Shown: positions 1 through 5,685 of the stretch, in pieces
Position numbering within the stretch: the stretch's first letter is position 1
Layout: the number at the start of each line of letters is the position of its first letter
The notes under the pieces: generated by a model
Seen by the model: only the letters and a program-made list of their open reading frames with translations
Databases searched by the model: none
What the model was told of the DNA's origin: nothing
Made by a program: the position numbers and the translations under genes
NCBI GenBank assembly: GCA_016919605.1
Contig: JACXTQ010000371.1
Location: forward strand, 1 to 5,700
Direction: 5' to 3'
DNA length: 5,700 nucleotides
Source: Methylovulum sp.
Lineage (GTDB): Bacteria > Pseudomonadota > Gammaproteobacteria > Methylococcales > Methylomonadaceae

Positions 1-1
1 C

Positions 2-1426
2 AATTGCGAAAATCTCCAAAACTTTAATCCCTGCGGCGTTTGCCCCATTTGCGTTGCCGTCGATGAAGGCCGTTTTTTAGACCTGATCGAAGTCGATGCC
101 GCGTCCCGCACCAAAGTTGAAGATACCCGCGATTTACTTGATAATGCCCAGTATGCCCCCAATCAAGGCCGCTATAAGGTCTATTTGATTGACGAGGTGC
201 ACATGTTGTCGGGGCACAGTTTCAACGCCTTGTTAAAGACCTTGGAAGAGCCGCCGCCGCATGTCAAATTTTTGCTGGCCACCACCGACCCCCATAAAAT
301 CCCTGTCACCGTTCTGTCCCGTTGCTTGCAGTTTAACCTTAAACGTTTGTTGCCGGAGCAAATCCACGCCCAAATGGCTTTCATTTTGGAGCAGGAGGCC
401 ATTGCCTTTGAGGTCGCCGCCTTAAAACTGCTCGCCCGTGCCGCCGATGGCAGTATGCGTGATGGTTTGAGTTTGCTCGATCAGGCTATTGTTTATGGGG
501 CGGGCAGTGTCGGCCTTGATAATGTCCATAACATGTTGGGTACGATTGCCCAACAACCGGTCGCCGCTATTTTGTTGGCGCTGGCCCATGAGGATGCGGC
601 CAGCATTTTTGCCACCATTGACGGTATGGCCGATTTGACCAGCGATTTTGGCGCGGTGCTGACCCAAGTGTTGCAGGTTTTGCATCGGGTCGCCCTGGCC
701 CAATACCTGCCCGGTGCGCTGGGGTCGGAGCTTGATGAGGACATTGCCGATTTGGCGGCCAAGCTAACGCCTGAAGACGTGCAGTTATATTATCAAATTG
801 GTTTGTTAGGGCAGCGTGATCTGGATTTGGCCCCCGACCAGCGTAGCGGTTTTGAAATGGTCATCTTACGGATGTTGGCGTTTAAGCCCGCGACGGTGGC
901 CAGCCAGCCCAAGCCTTTGGCTACCCCTGCACCCGCGCCCGCCATTGCCGCACCCATCGCGCAAAAAATACCCGCTCCCGCCGCCCAGCCCGATAGGCCT
1001 GTCTTAGTTGCACCGCCAGTTGCGAGGGAGTTGCCGCCTGTCGGCCAAGCCGCCGACCCGTGGGTGGCGATGATTGCCGCGATGAAAATTGGCGGCATGA
1101 CCCGTGAGCTGGCCAACAATTGCGTACTGGAAAGTTTGGATGACAAAGCCTGTACCTTAAGGCTAGACCCAGGGCATTTGCAGTTGCGCGGGGCGGTGGC
1201 GGAAGAAAAATTGCAAAAGGCGGTGCAAGCTTATTGCGGCAAGCCCGTCAAGCTGGTTATCAATGCCGCAAAGATTACCGTTGACACCCCCGCCATGCAA
1301 TTGCTGAAAGAGCGCGAAGATCGGCAGCAAGCGGCGGTGGAGGCCATTAACGCCGACCCTAATATCCAAGCCTTGACAGGACAATTGGATGCTAGGATTC
1401 TGCCTGGCACTGTCGAGCCTATCTAG
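2..1426 (+). CDS. dnaX: DNA polymerase III subunit tau (and possibly gamma), 5'-truncated by the window edge
   Basis: DnaX is the AAA+ ATPase of the clamp loader; it loads the beta clamp and, as tau, ties the polymerase core to the replisome. The frame is open from base 2, so 474 residues are visible and about 62 N-terminal ones, with the Walker A loop, are missing. Seen here: a four-cysteine zinc module (fragment residues 2, 11, 14, 17; CGVCPIC), the stretch VDAASRTKVEDTRDLL, Walker B VYLIDEVH (60-67), sensor 1 LLATTDP, and the SRC arginine-finger motif (106-108). The lid and oligomerisation domains follow to about residue 295, ending LRMLAFKP. A Pro/Ala-rich linker (about 296-351) leads to a tau-type C-terminal domain from DPWVAMI to the end. 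The inferred full length of about 537 is shorter than the 643 of E. coli tau, because the linker replaces most of the DnaB-binding domain IV. A start inside the visible part (TTG at 185) would remove conserved sequence and is not real. The TAG stop lies 18 nt before ybaB. The family call is near certain. Confidence 0.97.
   Translation, partial: NCENLQNFNPCGVCPICVAVDEGRFLDLIEVDAASRTKVEDTRDLLDNAQYAPNQGRYKVYLIDEVHMLSGHSFNALLKTLEEPPPHVKFLLATTDPHKIPVTVLSRCLQFNLKRLLPEQIHAQMAFILEQEAIAFEVAALKLLARAADGSMRDGLSLLDQAIVYGAGSVGLDNVHNMLGTIAQQPVAAILLALAHEDAASIFATIDGMADLTSDFGAVLTQVLQVLHRVALAQYLPGALGSELDEDIADLAAKLTPEDVQLYYQIGLLGQRDLDLAPDQRSGFEMVILRMLAFKPATVASQPKPLATPAPAPAIAAPIAQKIPAPAAQPDRPVLVAPPVARELPPVGQAADPWVAMIAAMKIGGMTRELANNCVLESLDDKACTLRLDPGHLQLRGAVAEEKLQKAVQAYCGKPVKLVINAAKITVDTPAMQLLKEREDRQQAAVEAINADPNIQALTGQLDARILPGTVEPI
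887..1054 (+). other. Pro/Ala-rich linker region of DnaX with an A6 run
   Basis: This stretch encodes about 56 residues dominated by Pro and Ala, between the end of the oligomerisation domain (LRMLAFKP) and the start of the C-terminal tau domain (DPWVAMI). It stands where E. coli has a longer region containing domain IV. A run of six A (963-968) lies inside it, read as CAA AAA ATA. The -1 frame reaches TAG at 994-996 and the +1 frame reaches TAG at 1005-1007. The tract is not a textbook slippery heptamer, so production of a gamma form is only a possibility. Confidence 0.6.
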
Positions 1427-1433
1427 TTATAAA

Positions 1434-1440
1434 AAGGAGA
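1434..1440 (+). promoter_or_regulatory. Ribosome binding site of ybaB
   Basis: AAGGAGA lies just upstream of the ATG at 1445, with GGAG five bases from the start codon. This is a near-ideal Shine-Dalgarno sequence. It sits in the 18-nt gap after the dnaX stop and fixes the ybaB start. The strength of this site, compared with its absence before recR, suggests that YbaB is made at a higher level than its neighbours. Confidence 0.85.
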
Positions 1441-1444
1441 GAAT

Positions 1445-1768
1445 ATGAAAAATCCATTAGGCAACCTAATGCAGCAAGCGCAAAAAATGCAGGAAGACTT
1501 TAAAAAAGCGCAGGCGGATATTGCCGTCATGCAGGTGCAAGGGGAGTCCGGCGGCGGCCTGGTGTCCATCGTCATGAACGGCAAGCGCGAAGCCTTAAAA
1601 GTGACCATTGATGAATCGCTGGTGGGTGAAGACAAAGATATGCTGGAAGATTTGGTGGCGGCCGCCATCAATGACGCGGTCAATAAAGTCGCCAAAATGA
1701 AAAAAGAGAAAATGTCCGCCTTAACGGCGGGTATGCCCTTGCCACCCGGTTTCCAAATGCCGTTTTAA
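1445..1768 (+). CDS. ybaB: YbaB/EbfC family nucleoid-associated protein
   Basis: This is a small cytoplasmic DNA-binding protein of the YbaB/EbfC family, which forms dimers shaped like tweezers and coats the nucleoid. The 107 residues match the 109 of E. coli YbaB closely in length and layout. An N-terminal basic, Gln-rich helix (GNLMQQAQKMQEDFKKAQ) leads to the GESGGGLV turn, a strand region with MNGKREALKVTIDESL, the family signature DKDMLEDLVAAAINDA, and the C-terminal tail MPLPPGFQMPF, nearly the same as in E. coli. The start is set by a strong Shine-Dalgarno site. The gene lies between dnaX and recR, the conserved order in gammaproteobacteria. Its exact role is unsettled; roles in nucleoid organisation, repair and gene regulation have been proposed for the family. 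No oddities were seen. Confidence 0.97.
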   Translation: MKNPLGNLMQQAQKMQEDFKKAQADIAVMQVQGESGGGLVSIVMNGKREALKVTIDESLVGEDKDMLEDLVAAAINDAVNKVAKMKKEKMSALTAGMPLPPGFQMPF

Positions 1769-1777
1769 GCGCCTAGC

Positions 1778-2374
1778 ATGTCCAAAAAAGGCCTGTTAGG
1801 CCAGTTGATACAAAGCTTTTGTTGTTTGCCGGGTGTGGGGGTAAAAACCGCCCAGCGCATGGTCTTTTACCTGTTGCAGCGTGACCGTCAGGGAGCTAGG
1901 CGCTTGGCCGAGCTGTTGCTGTTGGCTATCGACAACGTCAATTATTGCCCGCAATGCCGGACATTGACCGAAGACAGCCTGTGCGCCATTTGTGCGGATA
2001 GTGGTCGCGACACCGGCCTCGTGTGCATAGTCGAAAATCCGGCGGATGTTTGGGTAATCGAGCAGACGGCAGTGTTCAAGGGGCTGTATTTCGTCCTGCA
2101 CGGGCGTTTGTCGCCGTTGGATGGCATAGGCCCTGATGAGTTGGGTTTGGATTTGTTGCGCCAACAGTTGTCCAGCGGGCGCATCCAAGAACTGGTCTTA
2201 GCCACTAACTCAACGGTTGAGGGTGAGGCCACGGCCTATTTTATCGGTGAGCTGGTGCGTAAACATCAGGTCAAAGCCAGCCGGATCGCCCACGGTGTGC
2301 CGATGGGCGGCGAGCTGGAGTATATTGACAGCGGCACATTGGCCCATGCGTTCAATGACCGAAAAGTGCTTTAA
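1778..2374 (+). CDS. recR: Recombination mediator protein RecR
   Basis: RecR acts with RecO and RecF in the RecFOR pathway, helping load RecA on gapped single-stranded DNA. The 198 residues compare with 201 in E. coli. Domains in order: a helix-hairpin-helix DNA-binding segment (about 14-35, CCLPGVGVKTAQRMVFYLL), a C4 zinc finger with Cys57, Cys60, Cys69 and Cys72, and a Toprim domain from about residue 81 with the acidic Glu86 (VENPADVWVIEQT), then HGRLSPLDGIGPDELGLD. The C-terminal part holds ATNSTVEGEATAYFI and ASRIAHGVPMGGELEYID. All expected motifs are present. The ATG at 1778 aligns with the E. coli start. It lies 9 nt after the ybaB stop with no evident Shine-Dalgarno site, so translation is probably coupled to ybaB. 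In E. coli htpG comes next; here the operon ends against a convergent RTX gene. Confidence 0.97.
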   Translation: MSKKGLLGQLIQSFCCLPGVGVKTAQRMVFYLLQRDRQGARRLAELLLLAIDNVNYCPQCRTLTEDSLCAICADSGRDTGLVCIVENPADVWVIEQTAVFKGLYFVLHGRLSPLDGIGPDELGLDLLRQQLSSGRIQELVLATNSTVEGEATAYFIGELVRKHQVKASRIAHGVPMGGELEYIDSGTLAHAFNDRKVL

Positions 2375-2384
2375 AGATAAGGCG

Positions 2385-2430
2385 ATTAGCCCAATAACGT
2401 TCCCACAAAGTGAGCCGTTGTTGGGTTAAT
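2385..2430. terminator. Long hairpin after recR, possible terminator between convergent genes
   Basis: The arms 2385-2399 (ATTAGCCCAATAACG) and 2416-2430 (CGTTGTTGGGTTAAT) pair over 15 bases on the + strand RNA, with two G-U wobbles and no mismatch. The loop is 16 nt and can itself form a 3-bp CAC/GTG stem. It begins 11 nt after the recR stop. No run of T follows on either strand, so it is not a classical intrinsic terminator. It may instead stabilise the recR mRNA 3' end or assist a Rho-dependent stop. Confidence 0.5.
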
Positions 2431-2458
2431 AGTTAAATGATTTGCTTGGTTTTGACAA

Positions 2459-2487
2459 CGCCCCTGCTGTTTTTAACAACAGAGGCG
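2459..2487. terminator. Imperfect hairpin after the RTX gene, possible terminator
   Basis: The arms CGCC and CTGTT (2459-2462, 2467-2471) pair with AACAG and GGCG (2478-2482, 2484-2487). There is an asymmetric internal bulge and a 6-nt loop. It lies 15 nt beyond the stop codon of the leftward RTX gene, a usual place for a terminator of that gene. The T tract is poor: leftward transcription runs into TTGTC after the stem. It could serve either strand weakly. Confidence 0.4.
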
Positions 2488-2501
2488 AAGCGAGGATAAG
2501 G

Positions 2502-5500
2502 TTAAGCTAAATGTATGCCTGTAGAGCTAAAGCCAGAAGACAAAAGGCTGGTGGCGGTAGTCACGCCGATTAAAGCCACTAGCGTATCATTGCTGCCATT
2601 ATCTTGGAACACCCACGTGCTTAATACTTGAGTGCCTGATGTTGAGGTGGGGTCAGGTGCGCTGCCTTGAAACGCAACCGTTGAGCTATCGGTAATGTTT
2701 AGGCTTAAATATTGGAGGACACCGTTGATATTACTTGCTGTAATAGATACGGGGCTTGTGTAAGAATCCACATCATCAAACTTTATAATGCCGTTTGTGA
2801 TATTATGGCTTTTAAAACCGCCAGCATCAATGCCATTAGCTGCGGTTTGGTTGGCGGCGATTTTTATCACGTTTGGAAGATCCAAGGTGTCATTGGCCAA
2901 ACCAAACTTAACAATCCGGTCTGCTTGGCTGGTAGTGGCGATGCTATCACCCGCGGCAATCCTGACTATGTCGCTGGCCGCTAATGATTCGGTCAAATTC
3001 AACACATCGGCGCCCTTGCCGCCAATCACGGTATCAGCACCTTCCCCACCAACCAAAGTGTCATCCCCGTCCAATCCGGTCAATGAGTTGGCTGCGGAAT
3101 TGCCAATGAGTTTATTGGTTCCATTAGTCCCCGTGCCATCGGCTCCCGCAATGCCACTCAGCGTCAAGTTTTCTACATTGCCGCCCAGGCTAGTCAATAA
3201 TAATGAAAAAGAACCCGATATTTCAATGGTATCAGTACCTTCGCCAAGCTTCTCGACAATCGTGTCGCCATCATTGGAAAGCTTATAATAGTCATCGCCT
3301 TTACCACCGTAAAGCGTATCCGCCCCGCCAGCGCCGTCAAACGTGTCGTTGCCATCCAAGCCATACAAGGTATTGGCAATATCATTGCCTCTGAGGTAGT
3401 TGTTGTTAATGTTGCCGGTTCCTGTTGTCGCGGAGAAGCCTTGGCTCAAGGACAAGTTTTCAAAGTTAAGCAACGAAGCCAAAGAGAAATTGACGGCACT
3501 TTGGATGGTATCTGTCCCAGAGCCAGTACCTGAATCCTCTATCAAGAAGTCTGTTGTCGAATTGACATAATAAATATCGTCGCCCCCCCCGCCCTGTAAG
3601 GTATCTATACCATCATGCCCATCCAGGACATTAGCACCACCATTGCCGATCAAGATGTTATTGGCGGAGCTGCCCGTTAAGCTTAAGTTTGACGTACCCG
3701 TTAGCTTGGCATTTTCAATGCTGCCACCCCAGTTGGATGTATTCAAATCCAAGGCAATGCCGGCCGATTGTACCCAATCATTGCCTTGCCCGGCTTTTTC
3801 AGTGATTATTTCGCTAGCATTATCAACAACATAGGTATCATCACCGTAGCCGCCTTCAAAGTTGTCGATACCACTGCCGCCATCCAGATAATCATCGCCA
3901 TAACCGCCTTTAAGGATATTGGCTTCTGTGCCACCAATAATTATGTTATTCAGGTTATTGCCGATGCCACTGATCAGGTTGCCCAACATGGTGAGGTTCT
4001 CCACCCCATTGGTAAGGGTATACGAACTGTTGGCGACCGCGACCGCGCCTTTATATTGGACGGTATCTATACCGCCTGTGGTCACCGAATCCTCAATCAC
4101 TTGATCCGATGCAGAATCGATGCGATATATATCATTACCGGCTCCGCCTTTCAGAATATCATCGCCGGTCGATTTGTCGCTGGCGCTTGCATAGCTCGTT
4201 GAATAATACCAACCGTCTAGGATGTCGTTACCTCCATTGCCAATCAAGGTGTTATTGAGATGATTACCATTCAAGGTGTTATTGGCATTGTTGCCTGTTG
4301 CTGAAATGGCTCCAACGACATCAAGCAAATCAATATCTTCAACATTTTTTACTAGGCCGCTCAGAAGGCTGAAGCTGGCTTCAGCACCAATAATATCTTC
4401 GCCCGCCCCGCCGTCAATGGTGTCAGTGCCTTGACCTGCAAAAATAACATCGTCACCATCACCGGCACTGATGGTGTCATTGCCTAGGCCACCATCCAAA
4501 ATATCATCCAGGTTACTGCCTTTTATGTTGTTGTTTAAAGAGTTGCCAATTAACCAAGCTGCCGTATAACGCAATTCGTTTGGGGTATTGACATAAATTT
4601 GGTCATCCAAAACCCCGTTTTCGATATTGGTAGGTATATAGACAATCATATCGCCGTAACCGGTTGTTATCAGCGTCGAATCCAATTCCTTACCATCAGT
4701 TCCGACATCGTCATCACGGCCATCACCTTTGAAGTCACGGATATAATAAATGGTGTCATTGCCGCTGGAGTCAATAATGGTTTTTACGCCTGTAGCGGGA
4801 GCCGTTGTCGTCGAATAAATGTGGTCAAAGGTTATCACATAGCTGTCATTGCCCGCGCCGCCGTTCAGTGTGTCCATACCATAGCCAGAGAACAGCACAT
4901 CATTGCCGACGCCTCCCGTTATAGTATCCGAACCTACGCCACCTTCCAGCCAGGAGCCTAGGGCAGCATTGGTGTTGCTGACCGTAATGCTGTCATTACC
5001 AATACCACCATAAACCGTGCCTTGATTATTGACTTTAAAAACATCATTACCATCACCACCCCACATCACATCATAACCGCCAAAAAAGCTGTCATTACCG
5101 GCCCCACCGATCATTTCGTCATGTTCTGTGTTTACCGTGCCGTATGTCGTGGAGCTATTGTCATAAAAAGTATCATTGCCATCGCCGCCATCCATCACGT
5201 CCGAACCTGTGCCGCCAGATAGTTTGTCCGCCTCAGTACCGCCAAAGAGATAATCATCGTTAGCACCGCCATCTAAGGTATCTATACCTGTCCCCCCGTA
5301 AATAATGTCGTTGCCATTGTTGCCATAGAGTAAGTCGCTTTCGGTTCCGCCATCTAAGACATCGTTACCATCGCCACCATATAAGGTGTCATTCCCTTGA
5401 CCCCCAGCGAGAAGATCGTTGCCTGTATTGCCGCGAATAATATCATTGCCGGCACCGCCATCGACCGTGTCATCGCCGCTTAACGCATCAATGTCATCGT

Positions 5501-5555
5501 TGCCACTAGTCAATAATACGTTGTCGTTACCTGGTGTTAATAACTTAATTGTCAT
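2502..5555 (-). CDS. Large RTX-repeat calcium-binding protein, probable type I secretion substrate
   Basis: This is a 1017-residue acidic protein made mainly of RTX nonapeptides of the GGxGxDxLx type, which fold into calcium-loaded beta rolls outside the cell. Residues 9-134 are fourteen unbroken nonapeptides; 145-240 hold more widely spaced ones. Six modules follow with (I/V/F)EN or VED anchors near 311, 405, 518, 613, 698 and 794, mixing RTX turns, DDxYxV segments and NNxLxGN runs. The tail (about 855-1017) lacks RTX repeats and ends STWVFQDNGSNDTLVALIGV...GIHLA, with acidic and hydrophobic residues typical of C-terminal type I secretion signals. There is no N-terminal signal peptide, no membrane segment and no cysteine. 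I see no HExxH protease or lipase motif and no pore-forming domain, so a surface, S-layer-like or adhesive role is inferred rather than a toxin. The start at 5555 is chosen for its Shine-Dalgarno site; TTG 5645 and ATG 5615 in the same frame lack one. The secretion genes are not in the window. Confidence 0.9.
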   Translation of the reverse strand: MTIKLLTPGNDNVLLTSGNDDIDALSGDDTVDGGAGNDIIRGNTGNDLLAGGQGNDTLYGGDGNDVLDGGTESDLLYGNNGNDIIYGGTGIDTLDGGANDDYLFGGTEADKLSGGTGSDVMDGGDGNDTFYDNSSTTYGTVNTEHDEMIGGAGNDSFFGGYDVMWGGDGNDVFKVNNQGTVYGGIGNDSITVSNTNAALGSWLEGGVGSDTITGGVGNDVLFSGYGMDTLNGGAGNDSYVITFDHIYSTTTAPATGVKTIIDSSGNDTIYYIRDFKGDGRDDDVGTDGKELDSTLITTGYGDMIVYIPTNIENGVLDDQIYVNTPNELRYTAAWLIGNSLNNNIKGSNLDDILDGGLGNDTISAGDGDDVIFAGQGTDTIDGGAGEDIIGAEASFSLLSGLVKNVEDIDLLDVVGAISATGNNANNTLNGNHLNNTLIGNGGNDILDGWYYSTSYASASDKSTGDDILKGGAGNDIYRIDSASDQVIEDSVTTGGIDTVQYKGAVAVANSSYTLTNGVENLTMLGNLISGIGNNLNNIIIGGTEANILKGGYGDDYLDGGSGIDNFEGGYGDDTYVVDNASEIITEKAGQGNDWVQSAGIALDLNTSNWGGSIENAKLTGTSNLSLTGSSANNILIGNGGANVLDGHDGIDTLQGGGGDDIYYVNSTTDFLIEDSGTGSGTDTIQSAVNFSLASLLNFENLSLSQGFSATTGTGNINNNYLRGNDIANTLYGLDGNDTFDGAGGADTLYGGKGDDYYKLSNDGDTIVEKLGEGTDTIEISGSFSLLLTSLGGNVENLTLSGIAGADGTGTNGTNKLIGNSAANSLTGLDGDDTLVGGEGADTVIGGKGADVLNLTESLAASDIVRIAAGDSIATTSQADRIVKFGLANDTLDLPNVIKIAANQTAANGIDAGGFKSHNITNGIIKFDDVDSYTSPVSITASNINGVLQYLSLNITDSSTVAFQGSAPDPTSTSGTQVLSTWVFQDNGSNDTLVALIGVTTATSLLSSGFSSTGIHLA
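2505..2993 (-). other. C-terminal non-repeat region with probable type I secretion signal
   Basis: Residues 855-1017 carry no GGxGxD repeats. A segment with ADRIVKFGLANDTLDLP (878-894) resembles the DxIxxF...DxLDL strands often seen at the end of RTX proteins. The last 40 residues read as STWVFQDNGSNDTLVALIGV, then a Ser/Thr-rich stretch and GIHLA. A final region with aromatic, acidic and hydrophobic residues and no cleaved signal is what type I exporters recognise. Secretion is inferred; the recognition sequence itself is not conserved enough to prove by eye. Confidence 0.6.
3153..4625 (-). repeat. Six-fold series of roughly 95-residue RTX modules with EN(L) anchors
   Basis: Anchors of the form IEN, VED, VEN, IEN, FEN and VEN fall at residues 311, 405, 518, 613, 698 and 794, giving spacings of 94, 113, 95, 85 and 96. 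After most anchors comes a hydrophobic segment, then NNxLxGN or similar, two or three RTX turns, a GDDxYxV strand, and an E-x-x-x-G-x-D-x-(V/I) strand. The 113-residue spacing is explained by a 16-residue insert (residues 449-464, beginning WYYSTSYASAS) in the RTX run. Similarity between modules is moderate, so the duplication is old. Confidence 0.75.
5154..5531 (-). repeat. Unbroken array of fourteen RTX nonapeptides
   Basis: Residues 9-134 of the RTX protein read as fourteen consecutive 9-residue units with no insertion or deletion, from GNDNVLLTS through units such as GNDTLYGGD, GNDVLDGGT and GIDTLDGGA to GNDTFYDNS. The DNA period is 27 bp. The units keep the G-x-D core and a hydrophobic residue at the sixth or nearby position, as in beta-roll calcium sites. 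The DNA copies differ from one another, so this is not a recent tandem expansion. It begins almost at the N-terminus, with only eight residues before it. Confidence 0.9.
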
Positions 5556-5561
5556 AGATAA

Positions 5562-5565
5562 TCCT
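5562..5565 (-). promoter_or_regulatory. Ribosome binding site of the RTX gene
   Basis: On the - strand AGGA lies six bases before the ATG at 5555 (reading AGGATTATCTATG). This is a good spacing. Neither of the two in-frame upstream starts (ATG 5615, TTG 5645) has such a site, so it decides the start and shortens the protein from the maximal 1047 to 1017 residues. Confidence 0.75.
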
Positions 5566-5600
5566 AGCTTTTTAAAGTGAAAGGTCTGGTTGTTATCAAA

Positions 5601-5615
5601 ATGGGGGATACCCAT
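5601..5615 (-). other. Small hairpin in the RTX leader
   Basis: On the - strand ATGGG (5615-5611) and CCCAT (5605-5601) can pair around a 5-nt loop, within the inferred leader of the RTX mRNA and about 46 nt before its start codon. The stem is short and could be chance. Nothing else recognisable, such as a riboswitch core, is seen in the 94-nt leader. Confidence 0.25.
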
Positions 5616-5655
5616 AGATTGTTCGGTAGGTAAGATACAAGACAAACATGCATAA

Positions 5656-5685
5656 ATTATATTTTAAAATCTATAATAGAGACAA
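5656..5685 (-). promoter_or_regulatory. Sigma70-like promoter of the RTX gene
   Basis: On the - strand TTGTCT (5685-5680) is followed after 18 bases by a perfect TATAAT (5661-5656). The -35 box matches TTGACA at four of six positions. The expected transcript would start near 5649 and leave a leader of about 94 nt before the ATG at 5555. A TTG start at 5645 would then lie only a few bases from the transcript end, which argues against it. The spacer is very AT-rich. The boxes are read by eye only. Confidence 0.6.

Noticed and set aside
816..1007. A + strand 63-codon frame overlapping dnaX as a separate gene
   Set aside because: It is simply the +1 frame of dnaX through the Pro/Ala linker; only its stop is of interest, for the frameshift question.
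181..1384. - strand open frames opposite dnaX
   Set aside because: dnaX is strongly conserved in the + frame; the antisense frames have no start signals and no family resemblance.
2375..2501. A small gene or RNA gene between recR and the RTX gene
   Set aside because: The 127-bp gap has stops in all frames and no tRNA-like fold; its content is explained by two hairpins.
2712..5222. Several + strand open frames of 61-166 codons opposite the RTX gene
   Set aside because: They are antisense shadows of the repeat coding sequence: low-complexity translations, no ribosome binding sites, no recognisable families.
5154..5531. CRISPR-like or tandem DNA repeat because of the 27-bp period
   Set aside because: The period comes from protein nonapeptides; the DNA units vary in sequence and have no repeat-spacer structure.
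2502..5555. Naming the RTX protein a hemolysin or leukotoxin
   Set aside because: It lacks the hydrophobic N-terminal pore-forming domain, and no acyltransferase gene is nearby. RTX repeats alone do not show toxin activity.
5556..5645. N-terminal extension of the RTX protein from TTG 5645 or ATG 5615
   Set aside because: No Shine-Dalgarno site at either start, and TTG 5645 lies only a few bases past the likely transcript start; ATG 5555 has AGGA six bases upstream.
5672..5677. A firm rightward promoter with -10 TATAAT at 5672-5677
   Set aside because: No acceptable -35 box at 16-18 bases upstream, and no rightward gene is visible before the window ends.
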